Assembly (NCBI GenBank): GCA_030407315.1
Contig: JALQPE010002232.1
Location: forward strand, 62,001 to 126,000
Source of the DNA: Asparagopsis taxiformis
Lineage: Eukaryota; Rhodophyta; Florideophyceae; Bonnemaisoniales; Bonnemaisoniaceae
DNA: 64,000 nt
Direction of reading: 5' to 3'
Below, piece after piece: positions 41,147 to 50,486 of the stretch. The position numbers and the translations under genes are program-made. The stretch's first letter is position 1; each line of letters opens with the position of its first letter. The notes under the pieces were generated by a model. That model was not told the origin of the DNA and did no database searches. It saw only the letters and a program-made list of their open reading frames with translations.

Positions 41147-42535
41147 CTATTTCCTCTCAATTGCACCCTCTGTTAGTATTCTATCCGCCGAGCCCCATGC
41201 ATTGAACACGCCCACAATCAGCCCAAACCACACCGACAAACTCCCAAACATCAATCGCCACGATCCGCCCAGCGCCCCCAGCACCACCGTCGAAAATGGT
41301 ATCGCAATCAGTCCCGCAAACGACCCCAATGTGTTGGCAACCGCTTTGAAAATGCCCGACAATCCCGGCGACGCCATGTCCAAATACGAGCTCTCGAATC
41401 CGCCGCAATTCAAGCTCATCAACGCCAAACTCAACGAAATACTCCCCACCGCCCATGCAACGCTGTCCGCCCGACTGAACACAATCAACATCACCCCCGC
41501 CCCGACATTCGCCACGACCGTCATTATTTTTCGCACCCGCGTCAATGCAAAGCCACGTTTCAACAACCCGTCAGCCAGCAAGCCACCAATGTTCGCGCTC
41601 ACCGCCATGCAAAAATAGGGCACAAATGTGAATGAAAGCGACGTCGTCTCCGTCCCGAACACGTATCTGAAATACGACGGTAGCCAACTCAAAATCGTGT
41701 AATGAATCAAACCAAATAATGCTTGCGTCATGCACACCGCCATACAACTCTTGCTTTTCGCAATGAACAAAATTGCCTTCCGCTCCGTACCAGACAATAC
41801 CTGATCGAAAGCGCCCCCGAGTTGGCCGCTGTTTGCGACTTGTTGCGATTCGAAATCCACGTCTCGTTCGTTCGGTTCGAGCAGCTCTTCACGCTCGATA
41901 GTTTCACCTTCATTGCCGCTATCTCCAGTTTCTTTGGCAGACGCGCCACCACCCACAGTCGATTGCTTCTCTTCCTTATCGTACGCCACGAGTGTCCAGA
42001 CCAAAATCCATAGCACACCCACCGATCCAAAGCTGTAGAACACAAATTGCCACGAATAATCGCGGATAATAATCGGTGAAACGATCAAAGCGACCGTTGT
42101 TCCCACGTGAACGCCGGTTAGCAATATGGACACCGAGCGTGAGCGCTCACTGGCCGGCACCCACGTCGAGAGAAAGTGGTACACTGAGGGAAATGCAACA
42201 CCTTCTGCGAGTCCCATGCAAACTCTGCAGAGCAGTAGAATGGTGTATCCGAATTGACAGGCTAATGGCGTGACAATTGTGAAGAAACTCCATAGCAATG
42301 CGCCATACGTTAAAACAGCTTTGCCACCGAATCGTCGGCATAGCACAGCGCCTCCTATCTGCATGGGGATGTAACCGAGGAAAAAGGAACTCATGATGAT
42401 TCCTTGTTGCTCAATTGAATAATCATAGTCTTCTGCAATTGAGATAATCGCAACCGACATGTTGACGCGATCTGCATAGTTGATGCAGACACAAACGGCG
42501 CATAGAAACACCATTATAAAGCGTTGTGAGATCAT
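41147..42535 (-). CDS. SLC17-type (ANTR/PHT4-like) major facilitator anion transporter
   Basis: 462 residues from the ATG at 42535 (the frame opens ten codons earlier at a TTG). About twelve membrane helices are visible. Family motifs include N-Y-A-D-R-V-N-M-S-V-A-I in helix 1, F-F-L-G-Y-I-P-M-Q-I-G-G, L-A-E-G-V-A-F-P-S-V-Y-H-F-L-S-T-W and the central charged loop (about 205-255). Members carry phosphate, sialic acid, ascorbate or glutamate across plastid, vesicle or plasma membranes; the substrate cannot be told. No clear plastid leader precedes helix 1. Tail to tail with H4 (111 bp gap). Confidence 0.88.
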   Translation of the reverse strand: MISQRFIMVFLCAVCVCINYADRVNMSVAIISIAEDYDYSIEQQGIIMSSFFLGYIPMQIGGAVLCRRFGGKAVLTYGALLWSFFTIVTPLACQFGYTILLLCRVCMGLAEGVAFPSVYHFLSTWVPASERSRSVSILLTGVHVGTTVALIVSPIIIRDYSWQFVFYSFGSVGVLWILVWTLVAYDKEEKQSTVGGGASAKETGDSGNEGETIEREELLEPNERDVDFESQQVANSGQLGGAFDQVLSGTERKAILFIAKSKSCMAVCMTQALFGLIHYTILSWLPSYFRYVFGTETTSLSFTFVPYFCMAVSANIGGLLADGLLKRGFALTRVRKIMTVVANVGAGVMLIVFSRADSVAWAVGSISLSLALMSLNCGGFESSYLDMASPGLSGIFKAVANTLGSFAGLIAIPFSTVVLGALGGSWRLMFGSLSVWFGLIVGVFNAWGSADRILTEGAIERK

Positions 42536-42991
42536 TGTGTACTGGCGAATGGTTTGTCTGTGCAAGCTTTATCAACGACTTGTGTTTGGATAGTCAACAA
42601 AAGCTCAGCTCGTCACTGACGCCAAATTGACGATTGGGGTTGGAATTTGCAGATGCAATACGAGTTGTCGCATCGTCTATGTCACGGCAACGGAAAATCA
42701 AGAGCTTCAAGTTGTATTGGTATTTGTTTGGTCTGCGACCACTCGCAGCGCTGGAGAAAGCGGACATTCAGTCATGATGAGAGGGGGGTACCCCATACCG
42801 CTTCGTACTTGTGCAAAACGAACGCATCCGACGTTAGACATGTACTGTCATGATACAGTGGCAAGAATTCATTTATTTCAAATATTTTCAAACACTTTCA
42901 ATCTCCACAATCGTCTTCACTACAGTTCCTTACCATCGCCCGAACAACATCCGTCCACAACCATCGCCGCGCGTATGGATTGCATCACAAC
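42536..42991. other. Divergent promoter (SLC17-like / coiled-coil protein)
   Basis: 456 bp between divergent starts. A short ATG frame at 42974 ends within 7 codons just before the coiled-coil ATG and may be a small upstream ORF. Nothing else is seen. Confidence 0.4.
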
Positions 42992-43492
42992 ATGAACACC
43001 GATCTGTATGTTCTATCGTCGCGCATTCAAACAATCGAGAATCAGCTCGGCATACGACCAGCCAGCAAGCAAAATGAAACGATACAAACCAGCATTCAAC
43101 AATGTTTGACCTCGCTTCGTCAACAGGTACCAGATGAAATTGCCGCTGCCAAACGCGCGGTAACTATGCTTTCTCACGCCGCACCACGTCTGCCATCTGC
43201 GGCACGCTTACGACGCGCACAAGCGTCCAGTCTCGAGCAGACTGTTGATGAAACCATTCTTCTCCTCGATGAAATGCAGCGTCTTGTCAAAGAAATGGAT
43301 GACGTCGACCTCTCTCAAGTGGCGCGCAACGCTCCGCGCGTAGAACAATTGCAGAGTACACTACTCACTCAACTTGCACCCGGCATGGATAGAGAAGATG
43401 CCCAGTTAGATAGGTTGCTTCTTGATTTCAATGATAGCACAGCCCGTTTAAACCATCACATAATTTCGCTCGCAGCCACCATGCACGAGTGA
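42992..43492 (+). CDS. Small coiled-coil protein, unknown function
   Basis: 166 residues from the ATG at 42992; the frame opens 12 nt earlier on a TTG. It is almost all helical with heptad-like Leu/Ile spacing, starting S-S-R-I-Q-T-I-E-N-Q-L-G and ending L-N-H-H-I-I-S-L-A. The layout is faintly like the dynactin p24 subunit (DCTN3). However, if this is a red alga, dynein/dynactin should be absent, so I do not assign it. The stop is 19 bp from the convergent HDDC2 gene. Confidence 0.6.
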   Translation: MNTDLYVLSSRIQTIENQLGIRPASKQNETIQTSIQQCLTSLRQQVPDEIAAAKRAVTMLSHAAPRLPSAARLRRAQASSLEQTVDETILLLDEMQRLVKEMDDVDLSQVARNAPRVEQLQSTLLTQLAPGMDREDAQLDRLLLDFNDSTARLNHHIISLAATMHE

Positions 43493-43511
43493 CAATATTG
43501 TGCAACACACG

Positions 43512-44090
43512 CTACTGTTGAGATTTGATCCGGTTGGCACGCCGTTCCCGCAGCGCCTTGTCCAATTGCTGGACGATTTCAGACGTGAAGATACCCTCTG
43601 TAGAACGGAAGAATTCCTCCAAATCAACGCCTTGTGCACGCTCATATTCGTCTGCTTGCACGATCATTTCAAATTTATCAATGTCCTTCATGAGTCGCGC
43701 ATCCGCCGAAACGCCGTCATCATATTCCAGCCACAGGTCGAACAACTGCTGTCCAACGGCCGAGCCGCACAGAACACGATCGCGGATGTCGACCATCGCA
43801 GCCATTTCTCGCCGTCGCTTCTCCTCTTTCGACACGCCGTCCGAAGGCGCAATGTCGCCCACAGTCGCCTCTGCGAGGTCGTGCACGAGTGACATGCGCA
43901 TGAGACGCTGCGTGCGAACCGGATCGTCGGGTAATGTCAGAGATATCAACGACATTCGATACATATGGTCACTGACCGATTCGGGGTCTTTCACATGGTT
44001 GTACACCCAGCCCGTTCGCTTGGTGGTCTTCAATTGCCCGACGAGATTGTAAAAGTCGAGCAGCTGTGCCGCTGGGATATCGGCCGCCAT
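43512..44090 (-). CDS. HDDC2: HDDC2/YGK1-type 5'-deoxynucleotidase
   Basis: 192 residues from the ATG at 44090 (frame opens 12 codons earlier on TTG). The HD-domain residues are clear: E-S-V-S-D-H-M-Y-R-M, L-V-H-D-L-A-E-A-T-V-G-D-I and the downstream D-I-D-K-F-E-M-I-V-Q-A-D-E-Y-E. Length fits HDDC2 (about 200). The family dephosphorylates deoxynucleoside monophosphates. Divergent from the ADCK gene. Confidence 0.93.
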   Translation of the reverse strand: MAADIPAAQLLDFYNLVGQLKTTKRTGWVYNHVKDPESVSDHMYRMSLISLTLPDDPVRTQRLMRMSLVHDLAEATVGDIAPSDGVSKEEKRRREMAAMVDIRDRVLCGSAVGQQLFDLWLEYDDGVSADARLMKDIDKFEMIVQADEYERAQGVDLEEFFRSTEGIFTSEIVQQLDKALRERRANRIKSQQ

Positions 44091-44393
44091 CACGTCGACG
44101 GTAGTTACAGATCTGCGGGTGACCAACGATCCAAGTTACCTGCCAACTCTCGAGAATTGCGTCACCAGCACATGATGTCCCTGTTACTGAAACGGACAAA
44201 TCGTTCATCGCCATCTGGACGATACGCGCATTTGTGCTCATTGCTGGCCCGTGTATAATTCCACTAAACAAATTCAAATGTAGAAAATCAAGCTACAGAA
44301 GCAGCGCAAGTCGATAAAACTTGGAAGTTCATCAACAAAAACGATGCAAATTGCCTCTTCAAGCGCCAATCTGCATCAGTCCACGCCGCATCG
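44091..44393. other. Divergent promoter (HDDC2 / ADCK kinase)
   Basis: 303 bp with no coding signal or obvious TATA box. Confidence 0.4.
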
Positions 44394-46302
44394 ATGTATC
44401 CAAACATCATAGCGCTCGCCTTCCCGCGCGCGCGGATACATCGCCCGCTGCAAATCGTCCGAACCGTGCCGTCTTTCCTCGTCAAAACCGGTGTACTCGC
44501 CGTATCCAACTCGCTGCTCCAGGAGCACCATCGCTGGCAGATTTTTCAACTTTTGATTGCCGCCGCAACAGCCGGTCTACCCGGTCTGCGTTTCCTCCGC
44601 CGCCTCGGGTCCCCGCTGCTATGCACGTGGGTGTACGGTCTCGCATCGCGCATCTTTGCGCCCGCTCATAGAAGGAGCTTGCAGTTCTGGAAGAAGGTAT
44701 TGCCCATTTATGTCGGTTACAAGTCCACACAGCTGCAGCTCAAGGCTGTTGCAGCTCGCGCGGATGTGCGCACCAAAAAGTGGAACAAACGACATCAGTG
44801 GGGCGCCGATAAGGTGTACAATCTTTGCGTTGAAATGCGTGGCTTCTATTTGAAAGACGGCCAGTTTCTTGGCGCGCGAAGTGACCTCGTCCCAATGGCA
44901 TGGTGTGAATCCTTGCGTCGTCTGCAAGACCGTGTGCCTCCGGTGCCGTTTGAGCAAATCGAGACCACAATTCGCGAAGCCTATGGTATAAACCGTACCA
45001 GTCAGTTATTCGCGTCTATAGACCCCATGCCGCTGGCGTCTGCTACAATTGCGCAAGTTCACCGAGGTGAGCTACCCGACGGAACTGCAATTGCTCTCAA
45101 GGCGCAATATCGCGACCAGGAGCGGTTGTGCGCCATGGATTTGCTCAATCTCAAGCGACTGGCACAGTTCTTGCAGAAGCATGACATGAACTTTTTCGAC
45201 ATGAATGCTGTTGTGGAAGAATTTGAGACGCAAATTCCGACAGAGTTTGACTTTCTTCGCGAGGCCGAAATGATGACCACGATTCGTGCAAACTTGAAAC
45301 GTGCCGGGATAACTGATGTGGTCATTCCCAAGGTTCTGCCCGGTTACGTGTTTAGACGCGCCTTGACGATGACGTTTATTGATGGCTGCCGACCTGACAA
45401 TGCGGTGGCCATGCATATGTGGGGTATAAAGCCGGAGCGAATTATCAAAGCGATTGGACGGGCGTATGGACAAATGCTTCTTTGTGATGGACTAGCGCAT
45501 TGTGATCGTACGTTTTATCTTTTTGATGTGCCGGAGAAATTTCTCATGCGTATGCTGACCGTGTTTCTATGATTTGATACCAACCCGTTTCTGTTTGGTC
45601 ATAGCGCATCTTGGAAATTGTACGTATGGATTTTCCCCTCGCAATCGTTATGGCCCCTGCTATTGAGGGAGCTACTTTTAGCCAGCCACAATTCTGACCC
45701 GTTTCTATTGGTATCCAATCGGCGTAGTAATCATATTAAGAGACCAACGAGTGGCCTTGATTGACTTTGGACAAGCCAAAGAAATTCCATCAGATCTAAG
45801 ACGCAAGTTGTGTGCCTTTTATCTGGCACTGGGCACGAAGAACAACCTGTACATCATGAAGACATTTGGTGACCTCGGGATTGAATTGGATATTCGACGC
45901 GAAGACATTGACGAAGAATTTATGCAAATGATACCCGTATACGCGAATGGTATGCTGGACACAGCGCCTCTCCCTCCCGACGTAGAGATCAATCCATTTT
46001 CGGAAGACAGTCCTCTGAAACGCGTCGGGATCAAAAAGTTCAATCCGGATCTATTTATGATTTTGCGCACGATGGGTTTACTGCGATCTTTAACAGAAAC
46101 TTTGGATGTGAACGGCGCCGACTGTTGGATGTCGAGCATTTTCCAGTCGTATGCACGGCGCGGTCTGTCGTTGAAAGAGCCGAATGAAATGGAAAAGACG
46201 AGACGGTCTCTGGCCATTCGGAGTGCACTGACGTCTGGTGTTTCATCGCCATTCGATGATGAGGACAATGCTGAAAGCAGTATGTGGTGCACTATGAACT
46301 AG
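44394..46302 (+). CDS. ADCK/UbiB (ABC1) atypical kinase with a 15-nt microexon
   Basis: Exons 44394-45507, 45605-45619 and 45728-46302 give 567 residues. Introns of 97 and 108 nt both start GTACGT, end ATAG/GTAG, and contain CTGAC branch motifs. This is the only splice found that keeps the frame from A-H-C-D through the metal loop into L-R-D-Q-R-V-A-L-I-D-F-G-Q. Family hallmarks: K-D-G-Q (KxGQ motif), the Ala-rich loop L-A-S-A-T-I-A-Q-V-H, the Lys in A-L-K-A-Q, and I-P-T-E-F-D-F-L-R-E-A-E. The catalytic H-P-G-N reads H-L-G-N. Members support ubiquinone or plastid prenyl-lipid metabolism. Hydrophobic segments lie near residues 20-80; targeting is unclear. Confidence 0.9.
45605..45619 (+). other. 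15-nt microexon of the ADCK gene
   Basis: Flanked by ATAG and GTACGT. It encodes P(part)-H-L-G-N plus one base, filling the D-P-H-x-G-N loop exactly; the total spliced length divides by three (1,704 nt). Confidence 0.75.
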
Positions 46303-46617
46303 TGTGAGCATGGCATTGGTTGTTGCTGCGCTTCCTTGAGAGGATATAAGTTTATAAGTTGAGAGAAGAGTGATGTGTGTGTTTTACGTCTGGTTGAGAA
46401 GCGAGAAATGTGTTTCGAATTTTCGCGGCGAACGGAGTGTGAACATGATATTGTAGATGCGCCATGACATTGCACCACTCTTTTGCACAGCGATTTTTAT
46501 GGATGTATGGGCTGATGTGCACAGGAGTTGCATTTGAAAACGGCGACGGTGTCCACTCGAGCAGTCGGGTGTGCATAGACGAATTGTATAGTTCTATTAG
46601 CATGTCGAGAAACAGTG
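46303..46617. other. Convergent 3' region
   Basis: 315 bp between the ADCK stop and the ferredoxin-fusion stop. Only short overlapping frames; nothing supported. Confidence 0.4.
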
Positions 46618-47271
46618 TTACCGTTTAACCAATCTAACACCACTTCCCTGACAATCTGCACATCGAAGAACCTTTGCACCTGCACAAAGCGGACAAACAT
46701 ATGAAGGACCCTCTTCCACTTGCAACAAACCAGTTCCATCACAACTATAGCACTCTACAGAACCGGTACTGGCGCATGTAGTACAGGAAACCTGAACCAT
46801 CGAGGAGCCCCTCTGTCTGGGCGGAGCCCCAGCCACATAATCTGTATCTAAATTTTCAAAGCGGGCCATCGGATCACTTCTACGACCCTTGAACTGTTTC
46901 ATTCGCTCGACGTCCACCACGAGTTCCGCCGAATCGGGCGGGAGAACGACGCTGGTCTGGCATGCGCGCACGGTTTGCACGCCACCCTCAAAGGAAGGGT
47001 CCTTAATATCACAGGTGCATGATCCGCATAGACCGGAACGACAGGCGCGTGGGATGCAGACACCGACGGAATCGGAGACAGTCAACAGCTGATCGCCGGG
47101 GCGTGCAGCCGCGACTACATCGCTTCCAGACGGGGTGTTGATGAAGCGGACGGGGATTTCGCCGTCGGCTAGATGGTAGCGACGATCGGCGCTGCAGATG
47201 GTCGTGCGGCGTCGGAGACGCGGGCGATGCGCGAGACGCAGCGTCGGGATAAATGCCGGTTTATGAAACAT
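46618..47271 (-). CDS. Plastid ferredoxin-domain protein fused to DnaJ-type zinc finger
   Basis: 217 residues from the ATG at 47271; frame open upstream only to GTG. The leader M-F-H-K-P-A-F-I-P-T-L-R is basic and plastid-like. A 2Fe-2S ferredoxin fold follows (about 40-125). Ligand-like cysteines are C77-x4-C82-x2-C85 in A-C-R-S-G-L-C-G-S-C and C104 in R-A-C-Q-T. The last gap (18) is shorter than in plant ferredoxins (about 29). C72 and C87 are extra. The C-terminal part has four C-x-x-C pairs (163/166, 174/177, 193/196, 204/207), two followed by G-x-G, as in DnaJ/BSD2 zinc fingers. A redox-linked assembly or chaperone role in the plastid is inferred. Confidence 0.85.
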   Translation of the reverse strand: MFHKPAFIPTLRLAHRPRLRRRTTICSADRRYHLADGEIPVRFINTPSGSDVVAAARPGDQLLTVSDSVGVCIPRACRSGLCGSCTCDIKDPSFEGGVQTVRACQTSVVLPPDSAELVVDVERMKQFKGRRSDPMARFENLDTDYVAGAPPRQRGSSMVQVSCTTCASTGSVECYSCDGTGLLQVEEGPSYVCPLCAGAKVLRCADCQGSGVRLVKR

Positions 47272-47565
47272 TGCGCGCGCGCTCGGTTGGGATTGTGTCT
47301 CGGGAGTTGTTGGTGGCGAGGTGAATGGGCGGGCGGGATTGCGCACGCATGCGTTGCGCAGGCGATTGTTGATGTGCTATCTATCTGTGGACGGACGGGA
47401 ACGAGCTGCGGTTGCTGCACAGGATTTACAGTGGGTTGTCGAATGATGGATGTTGAATTGGGGAAAAATTTCAGCCGGGGCTGCAGTATTACTCGTTTGG
47501 TCTCAAGTTTGTGTTTTTTCTTGTTGGTTTTGGCAACTAGTACTGTGCCACGCCATGGCATGCTT

Positions 47566-47593
47566 TGCATTGCATGGCATTGCATGGCATGGC
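47566..47593. repeat. TGCAT/GGCAT imperfect repeat
   Basis: Repeated TGCAT, GCATGG and GGCAT units with partial palindromes, in a divergent promoter region. Confidence 0.55.
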
Positions 47594-47772
47594 GGAAGCG
47601 AGCAACCCTGCAGCGTCGTCGACTCGTGTTGCAGCAACGAAATCGCGTTGTTGGTGGCGATCGAGGCGTCGCAGCGAGAGGCGATGCACCTGCAGTTTGG
47701 CATCGATATGTAACCGACGACGACGAGCGGCGTAAATCAATTCCAGGTTGGCATGTCGACTGCACAGAGACG

Positions 47773-47810
47773 GTGCGATGCGATGCGACGCAACGCGACG
47801 CAACGCGATA
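47773..47810. repeat. GCGATGCGACGCAAC-type tandem repeat
   Basis: Tandem GCGAT (two) then GCGACGCAAC (two) units, period 5/10, upstream of the SWIM-RING gene. Confidence 0.55.
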
Positions 47811-48024
47811 CGGCGCCGTGTCATGCCTGGTGTCGCTTCGCATCATTTGCGCGTGCGACGTGCCTGCTCGGATGTCCATGCCGACACGTGTAGCGCCAAT
47901 ATTGTACTCCTGTAATGCGTGCAAAAGCGCGCCAATTTGTGCGATGCGTAAACTAAAATGACTGTGCATCCATTCAATCTCCGCGCCGACCACCGTTCAC
48001 CGCCATCTCTCGACATCGTTCATC

Positions 48025-48885
48025 ATGCCGCTCTCCCGTCTGGAAAAGGCGCACAGCCAGCGCATGTACTTTCTACAAACGCTTCCAACGACAACGCAGT
48101 CCGTCTCCTTCCTCATGACGGGCGCGTCGGGCAACGTGTACACGGTCACGATTCCGCTGCGCGCGACGCAATCGGCCGCCGCGCAGTCGCTCGTCGGATA
48201 CGGCGGGCAGGAAGAGGAGCGTCTACGATGCAATTGTGTGGACCATATCATTCGCAAATCGGTGTGCAAACACATGTTATTCATCTGTCTACGCGTGCTG
48301 CGTTTCTCCGAAGCGGAGCTGGACGACCTGGAGGAGCGCAAATGCATTGCGGAGGGACGGTTATCGACGGCGCTGGGCGCTATCAATGCCGGTCTGGTGG
48401 ACGCGCGCTTCAGAGCGTCGTCGCAATTGCAGGGCGCGTTTGCGTCGGTGGCGGGTGCGGGTGCGTTGGGTGGCGAGAGTGTGCAGAAGAGGATGCCGGA
48501 CACGGATGAAACGTGTCCGGTGTGTTGTGACGAACTGAAGCATGAGGATGAATTGGCGCATTGTTTGTATGGATGTGGTAAGGCGCTGCATCACGAGTGT
48601 TTTGAGCGGTACGCGAAATCGCATCGCGAACGGGTGAGGCAGGGCGAAGTGGACGATGATGCGCTGCGATGCGTGTTTTGTCGGGCGGCGTGGGAGCCGA
48701 AACGGGTCGGACGACGCGGACTACTCGCGGGGAGGAGGTTGATTAATCTGGCGGATAGTCGGCCGGAGGAGTTTGAAATGGGCGCGGTGGGTAGGAGGAG
48801 GAAGAAGAAGGATGGAGTAGGAAAAGCAGGTGGTAGTAGCGGAATGATGACAAGGAGTAGAGCGAAACGGCGTCGAAATTGTTGA
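48025..48885 (+). CDS. SWIM and RING zinc-finger protein (putative E3 ligase)
   Basis: 286 residues, one exon. A SWIM finger lies at about 65-95 (R-C-N-C...S-V-C-K-H-M-L-F-I-C-L-R-V-L, C-x-C-xn-C-x-H). A RING-type finger lies at about 170-225 (C-P-V-C-C-D-E-L, C-L-Y-G-C-G-K-A-L-H-H-E-C-F, R-C-V-F-C-R-A-A-W). The tail is Lys/Arg-rich with a likely nuclear signal (S-R-A-K-R-R-R). The order SWIM-RING resembles ZSWIM2/MEX-type ubiquitin ligases. Ubiquitin ligase activity is inferred from the RING. Confidence 0.85.
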   Translation: MPLSRLEKAHSQRMYFLQTLPTTTQSVSFLMTGASGNVYTVTIPLRATQSAAAQSLVGYGGQEEERLRCNCVDHIIRKSVCKHMLFICLRVLRFSEAELDDLEERKCIAEGRLSTALGAINAGLVDARFRASSQLQGAFASVAGAGALGGESVQKRMPDTDETCPVCCDELKHEDELAHCLYGCGKALHHECFERYAKSHRERVRQGEVDDDALRCVFCRAAWEPKRVGRRGLLAGRRLINLADSRPEEFEMGAVGRRRKKKDGVGKAGGSSGMMTRSRAKRRRNC

Positions 48886-49414
48886 CAAGGCAAGGGGCTC
48901 ATAAACAACTTACAGTGTGCATTGCTGTGACGGCAGATCAGCGATCTCCACTCCATATTGGACACATCGGCGGCAGCGTGATATTATTTGGCGGTGCGGT
49001 GCGGCGCGGCGCGGCGCGTCGCGACGCCGCAAGTTGTGCCACACAATAGCAGCAGCGGCGGGCGGTGTTGTATTCGGGACAGCTCAGCTGTAGTGTTGCA
49101 ACGGCAGCTGCCACTGTATCAAATTAATACACGTCCATGCACGTACGTTGAAAGCGCGGGAAATGCTCCGCACTGCACTGCACGGCCGTCGGCGTTGAAT
49201 CCGATTGTTCCAGCATTACACCTGCCATTTCGCCCTCTGCACGGCACTTTTTTACACCACGTGTCCTGCCATCAACTCATTTGGCCCCGTCCGCGATAAA
49301 AGACTAGACGCGCCAGCCATCACCACTGCGCTGCGCCCGCCCCCCCAGACCGTCTTGTTAGACCGTGTTCGTCGACCCCACCTACCCTCCCACCCACTCC
49401 TATCCGCCCCCGTC
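48886..49414. other. Intergenic with GC-rich repeat
   Basis: 529 bp upstream of the C2H2 gene. It carries the GGTGC/GGCGC repeat at 48990-49030. No coding sequence is supported. Confidence 0.45.
48990..49030. repeat. GC-rich tandem repeat (GCGGT/GCGGC units)
   Basis: About 40 bp of GCGGT, GCGGC and CGCGG units, same type as the tract at 40135-40184. Confidence 0.7.
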
Positions 49415-50072
49415 ATGGACGTCCTGCTCGCCGCCGCCGAATCCCTCCGAAGCGCCGAGATAAACGAATTCCACCGCAGAGCTGGTAAAATTCAGAAAGT
49501 GCACGTCAAGCGTAAACGCGGCGTGTTCAAATGCGACAAATGCCCCTCCGTTTTCGGTCTTCGTCACAACCTTTTGCGACACGAGGTATGTATTATACAC
49601 CACGTTCCCGCCCCAATTCGACTCGTCGTCCGCCCCGCAATTTCCGTTCGCTGACCACTCGTCCCTCCCTGCCGTCGTCGTCGTCGTGTAGAGAACGATT
49701 CATCAAGGAAGACGCCCGTTTAAATGCGACCAGCCAGCATGCTCCGCGTCCTTTGTCCAACGCTTCGACTTGGAGACCCATAGAGCGTCGGTTCATCACA
49801 AACGAAAGGACCATCGTTGTTTGCACTGTAATCGCTCATTCTCGCAACGATCAAACTTGTTGACACATGTGCGCATCTCCCATGAAGCGCCCATCGATGA
49901 CGATCCGTTGCCGTCGCCCCAATCCAGTCCGCAGACTGTCACCGTTGTGTCGCCAAATCATTACATCGCGCCACGACCAAACTCGCCCTCGCAAAATCAA
50001 CACCAATCCACTTCGACGACAACTCCTCCCTCCCAAACCACAGACTCTTCGGAGCAGCAGTCCAACGAGTAA
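49415..50072 (+). CDS. C2H2 zinc-finger protein, three fingers (2 exons)
   Basis: Exons 49415-49585 and 49692-50072 give 183 residues. The 106-nt intron has GTATGT, GCTGACC and TGTAG. It splits the first finger's second His pair: F-K-C-D-K-C-P-S-V-F...L-L-R-H-E joined to R-T-I-H-Q-G-R-R-P-F-K-C, which restores a canonical H-x(3-5)-H and inter-finger linker. Fingers two and three are C-D-Q-P-A-C...H-R-A-S-V-H and C-L-H-C-N-R-S-F...H-V-R-I-S-H. The tail is Ser/Pro/Gln-rich and disordered. A DNA-binding regulator is inferred; no target is known. Confidence 0.88.
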
Positions 50073-50486
50073 CTCGTTTTTACTTTTGCTAATCGTGTAA
50101 CTGGTTTGTTGATTTTCTCAACCTGTTCCAGCATCCCTGGTTTGCACATACCAGACTCGCTCGACCCTTCGCCGCCTTTGCTGTTGGAATATGTCATTTT
50201 ATCCAAACTGAGATTAAACCTTGCAGTAACCTATTCATCATGTTACCTTGGCCCCGTTCAACTACTCTTGTTCGCCTCTCCGTAGCTCCGCTCACCCCTC
50301 TCGAGATGATGTAGACCATCGTTTTCCGCAACTTTTTGTCCTAATAGATCACCACCGTATAACAGTCAACGCTTGTGTTAGTTTCAAAAAAAACTCAAAT
50401 TTTCAATTTCCTCCCACCCCATCTCTTCACTATACCAAACCCATCTCCGTCACAATGTGACCCTCCTCTCGCGGACACCAGCAAAC
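50073..50486. other. Intergenic and leader of the acidic protein gene
   Basis: 414 bp. An ATG immediately followed by TGA (50455-50460) lies 27 bp before the main ATG and forms a minimal start-stop upstream ORF. No gene is seen. Confidence 0.5.

Larger units (their letters stand above)
47272..48024. other. Divergent promoter with simple repeats
   Basis: 753 bp between the ferredoxin-fusion and SWIM-RING starts. Two simple-repeat tracts are listed separately. Long frames on both strands here are mutually antisense and not supported. Confidence 0.45.

Noticed and set aside
42992..43492. Dynactin p24 (DCTN3)
   Set aside because: Only coiled-coil layout matches; the probable red-algal origin argues against dynactin.
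47169..47993. 274-codon minus and 262-codon plus frames
   Set aside because: They are mutually antisense, cover simple repeats and overlap the ferredoxin-fusion leader.
50457..50486. Upstream GTG-initiated extension of the C3HC protein, and similar TTG/GTG extensions of Maf, PRIM1, HDDC2, SLC17, Sel1 and others
   Set aside because: Nuclear genes normally use ATG, and a sensible ATG follows within the same frame in each case.
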